Assembly (NCBI RefSeq): GCF_001907245.1
Contig: NZ_MQSU01000002.1
Location: forward strand, 310,001-374,000
Direction of reading: 5' to 3'
Origin: Boudabousia liubingyangii
Lineage (GTDB): Bacteria; Actinomycetota; Actinomycetes; Actinomycetales; Actinomycetaceae
DNA: 64,000 bases
Made by a program: the position numbers and the translations under genes. Each line of letters opens with the position of its first letter. Position 1 is the stretch's first letter. The notes under the pieces were generated by a model. That model had not been told where the DNA came from, ran no database searches, and saw only the letters and a list, made by a program, of their open reading frames with translations. Of the stretch, positions 61,968-64,000 are shown in pieces.

Positions 61968-63558
61968 GAACGCTGTTTTGCCGACGCGGATTTTCTTGTG
62001 TGGACTTCCCGCTGCTGGAAAAACCACCGTCGGGCAGATTCTGGCCCGTGCTCTGGGATGGGAGTTCCTTGACCTTGATCACCTCATTGAAAAAACTGCC
62101 GGAAAGTCAATTCCCGAAGTATTTTCTGAATCAGGGGAAGAACACTTTCGCGATCTTGAAACCGCAGCCTTGCAGGAAGTGCTCCAGGCGGAAAATCCGT
62201 GCATTATCGCCCTTGGCGGCGGTGCTTTAGATCGCCCCGCTAATCAGGCACTGCTTGCGGAACAGGCTGTTGTCCATCTAAAAGTCGACCCAAAAACCGC
62301 TTTTGAACGTGCTCGACACGAGGGCAATCGGCCACTACTGAACGGTACTGACCCTGAGGCTAAGCTCCAAGAGCTTGCGCAACGACGCAATCCTATCTAT
62401 CAGAAGGTAGCGACGATTCAGGTTCCAGCCGAACAAGCTCCCGAACAGGTCGCGCGGCAAATCTGTCGAGAACTTGGAAAAAACCTCGGGATTTCCCTTG
62501 TTAGGGGCCAGCGGGACTATCTAGTCTTGGTAGGCACAGACCTGCAAGCCGCGATTCTTCGAAGTTTGCTCGACGCAGGTGACGACCACCTGATTGTCCA
62601 CCCAGAAGCCTTAAAACCAGCCGCACTCGAACTATCGGAGCTGCTAGAGCAGCAGGGTAAGCGGGTACGGTGTTTTCAACACGCTGATGGTGAGGCTGGA
62701 AAATCTCTGTCGCAACTAGCCGCTGCCTGGGATCTGCTAGGCGCTGAAGCATACGGTCGAGATTGTGTAATCACCGGTCTAGGCGGGGGAGCTACCACTG
62801 ACCTTGCTGGTTTCATTGGTGCTACTTGGATGCGCGGTGTCAAAACTGTCATGCTACCCACCAGCCTGCTGGGAATGGTAGATGCTGCTGTCGGCGGGAA
62901 GACCGGAATTAATACTGAGGCCGGAAAGAACCTTGTTGGCGCTTTCTATCCACCCACCGCAGTCTTCTGTGATTTAAAGTTCCTGCAGACCCTACCGGAG
63001 GCTGAACTACGCAATGGCATGGCCGAGGTCATCAAATGCGGATTTATTCGGGATCCATATATCCTGCAGCTCTGCCAGGGGATCGCTCCCGGCACCTTAC
63101 CCACGGGCGAGGTACTACAGGCCCTAATTGAGGCTGCAGTTCGGGTAAAAGCACAAGTAGTTAGCACCGATTTATTCGAATCTGGTCTCCGTGAGATTTT
63201 GAATTACGGCCATACCTTGGGGCACGCTATTGAAAAAGCGGAAAAATACCAGTTACCTCACGGTCACGGGGTCAGCATCGGCATGGTCTTCGCGGCCCAT
63301 CTGGCGGCTGAATTGGGGATTGCCACCAAGGAATATGCGCGAGACTTGACGGATCGGATTGCAGCACTAGGCTTGCCCACAAACTATGCGGGTTCTTGGC
63401 CTGATTTACGCGATACGATGGCTCGTGATAAGAAGAACCGTCAGGGGCAGCTGCGTTTTGTGCTGTGTTCCAGTCCCGGTCAGGTCCAAACGTACCGAGT
63501 TAATGACGAGGACGCGCTTAAGCGTGCTGCTCAAGCCACCGGAATTACGGTTTTCTAG
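61945..63558 (+). CDS. aroKB: Bifunctional shikimate kinase / 3-dehydroquinate synthase
   Basis: 537 residues, a fusion of two shikimate-pathway enzymes. Residues about 14-175 are shikimate kinase: P-loop GLPAAGKTT (20-28), LDLDHLIE (42-49), FRDLETAAL (68-76), ALGGGAL (89-95) and RPLL/RRNPIY lid-side residues. Residues about 182-537 are 3-dehydroquinate synthase: GLGGGATTDLAGFIGATWMRG (278-298), DAAVGGKTG, the KNLVGAFYPP segment and zinc ligands in HTLGHAIE and HGHGVSIG. It overlaps aroC by 23 bp; ATG 61954 and GTG 61960 (with GGTGA ahead) are possible later starts. The fusion is known in other actinobacteria such as bifidobacteria. Confidence 0.95.
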   Translation: MPVMIVPENAVLPTRIFLCGLPAAGKTTVGQILARALGWEFLDLDHLIEKTAGKSIPEVFSESGEEHFRDLETAALQEVLQAENPCIIALGGGALDRPANQALLAEQAVVHLKVDPKTAFERARHEGNRPLLNGTDPEAKLQELAQRRNPIYQKVATIQVPAEQAPEQVARQICRELGKNLGISLVRGQRDYLVLVGTDLQAAILRSLLDAGDDHLIVHPEALKPAALELSELLEQQGKRVRCFQHADGEAGKSLSQLAAAWDLLGAEAYGRDCVITGLGGGATTDLAGFIGATWMRGVKTVMLPTSLLGMVDAAVGGKTGINTEAGKNLVGAFYPPTAVFCDLKFLQTLPEAELRNGMAEVIKCGFIRDPYILQLCQGIAPGTLPTGEVLQALIEAAVRVKAQVVSTDLFESGLREILNYGHTLGHAIEKAEKYQLPHGHGVSIGMVFAAHLAAELGIATKEYARDLTDRIAALGLPTNYAGSWPDLRDTMARDKKNRQGQLRFVLCSSPGQVQTYRVNDEDALKRAAQATGITVF

Positions 63559-63578
63559 TTTTTAGGGGAGGAGGCTTG

Positions 63579-64000
63579 ATGTCTGAGTTGATGATTCTAA
63601 CGGCCCTAGATGGGGCCCTGATCGAGGGAGTCCCGGCACTAGTGGCAGACTCTCTCAACCGGGAACTAAACTTTGCCTTCAGCGACTCGGAGCTTCCTGA
63701 TGAGTCTGCCTTTCGTGGTGCCGCTACCGATCCCGGTGATGCTCACACTTGGCTTGAGCGCCTGAAAGCTGTCTTGCAGGCAGAGGAAAGCCAGAATCAA
63801 CTCGTAGTGTTGCCTTCCTTCTTGGTGCTTTTACCTAAAGCGGCTCAAGAACTAAGAAAGTCGCCGGCCCGCATCGTGTTCGCCCGTGCCTCGCTAACCG
63901 AATGCTGGTCACGGTTGGGTTTGTTGGCGCCGGGACAACCAGTCGGTTTAGGCCCTGTGCGTGCCACCTGGCTACAGTTGGCGCAGAGCCGTAAAGAAGC
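63579..64000 (+). CDS. Shikimate-kinase-like protein without P-loop, 3'-partial
   Basis: 141 residues are visible; the 3' end is outside. The ATG follows a strong GGGGAGGAGG ribosome site, 21 bp after aroKB. I do not recognise an annotated family, but the order of segments follows shikimate kinase: MILTALDGALIEGVPALV where the P-loop helix is expected, ADSLNRELNFAFSDSEL (LA-L-fxDsDxxI), a central helix, LVVLPSFLVLLPKAA in place of the GGG strand, and ARIVFARASLTECWSRLGL (VVxLxAsxExxxxRxG) with a terminal Q/RxxRKEA. The P-loop GxxxxGKS/T is absent. It may be a pseudokinase derived from aroK. Moderate certainty that it is a real gene; low certainty of fold. Confidence 0.6.
   Translation, partial: MSELMILTALDGALIEGVPALVADSLNRELNFAFSDSELPDESAFRGAATDPGDAHTWLERLKAVLQAEESQNQLVVLPSFLVLLPKAAQELRKSPARIVFARASLTECWSRLGLLAPGQPVGLGPVRATWLQLAQSRKE

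Overview
This 64 kb window reads as a chromosomal core segment of an actinobacterium. Gene content and order point to Actinomycetales, most likely the Actinomycetaceae. Support comes from the block uvrC-rapZ-yvcK-whiA-gap-pgk-tpi-secG-rbpA, the block rarA-rpsD-alaS-ruvX-mltG-aroE-prepilin peptidase-aroC-aroKB, the actinobacterial RNA polymerase-binding protein RbpA, WhiA, and a GlnA with the adenylylation tyrosine. Base composition is moderate for the phylum. The highly expressed genes strongly prefer the leucine codon CTA, which is unusual. I saw no rRNA or tRNA gene, insertion sequence, phage gene or CRISPR array.

Layout. 1-4100: the end of a Nudix hydrolase gene, then two tandem paralogous membrane-anchored proteins with an N-terminal leucine-rich-repeat-variant-like domain. 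4123-13969: a sugar locus with a LacI-type regulator and a GNAT acetyltransferase on the minus strand, diverging from an intracellular GH2 beta-galactosidase, a carbohydrate ABC transporter (binding protein plus two permeases, no ATPase) and an intracellular GH29 alpha-L-fucosidase. A shared palindromic operator candidate and two intercistronic hairpins suggest coordinated but graded expression for uptake and cytoplasmic breakdown of fucosylated galactosides. 14095-19018: an FMN reductase, a small lipoprotein, coaE, a membrane protein and uvrB. 19130-23499: membrane transport genes (dicarboxylate/amino-acid symporter, TerC preceded by a convincing yybP-ykoY manganese riboswitch, MarC, bile-acid-symporter-like protein). 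23642-28884: uvrA, an alkylguanine methyltransferase and a long-chain acyl-CoA synthetase. 29198-30622: glutamine synthetase.

30713-36893 is an operon uvrC-purT-rapZ-yvcK-whiA in which purT is an extra member. 37091-40899 holds lower glycolysis (gap, pgk, tpiA) followed by secG and rbpA; transketolase lies convergently behind it. 43195-49742: xerD, a DEAD-box helicase, an MFS transporter and aspS. 49866-52253: an MMPL/RND-type exporter. 52453-61967: rarA, rpsD (cysteine-free S4 with a structured leader), alaS, ruvX, mltG, aroE, a short prepilin peptidase and aroC. 61945 onward: a fused shikimate kinase/3-dehydroquinate synthase, then a partial gene that looks like a shikimate-kinase fold without its P-loop.

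The most interesting observations are the shikimate-kinase-like putative pseudoenzyme next to the AroK-AroB fusion, the manganese riboswitch with an enlarged arm, the regulated fucosyl-galactoside locus, the CTA/CTAG-rich codon pattern, a recurrent -10 element placed 12-13 nt before start codons (predicted leaderless mRNAs, mostly DNA-repair genes), and the tandem LRV-like membrane proteins. All functions are inferred from motifs and context; no database search was possible.
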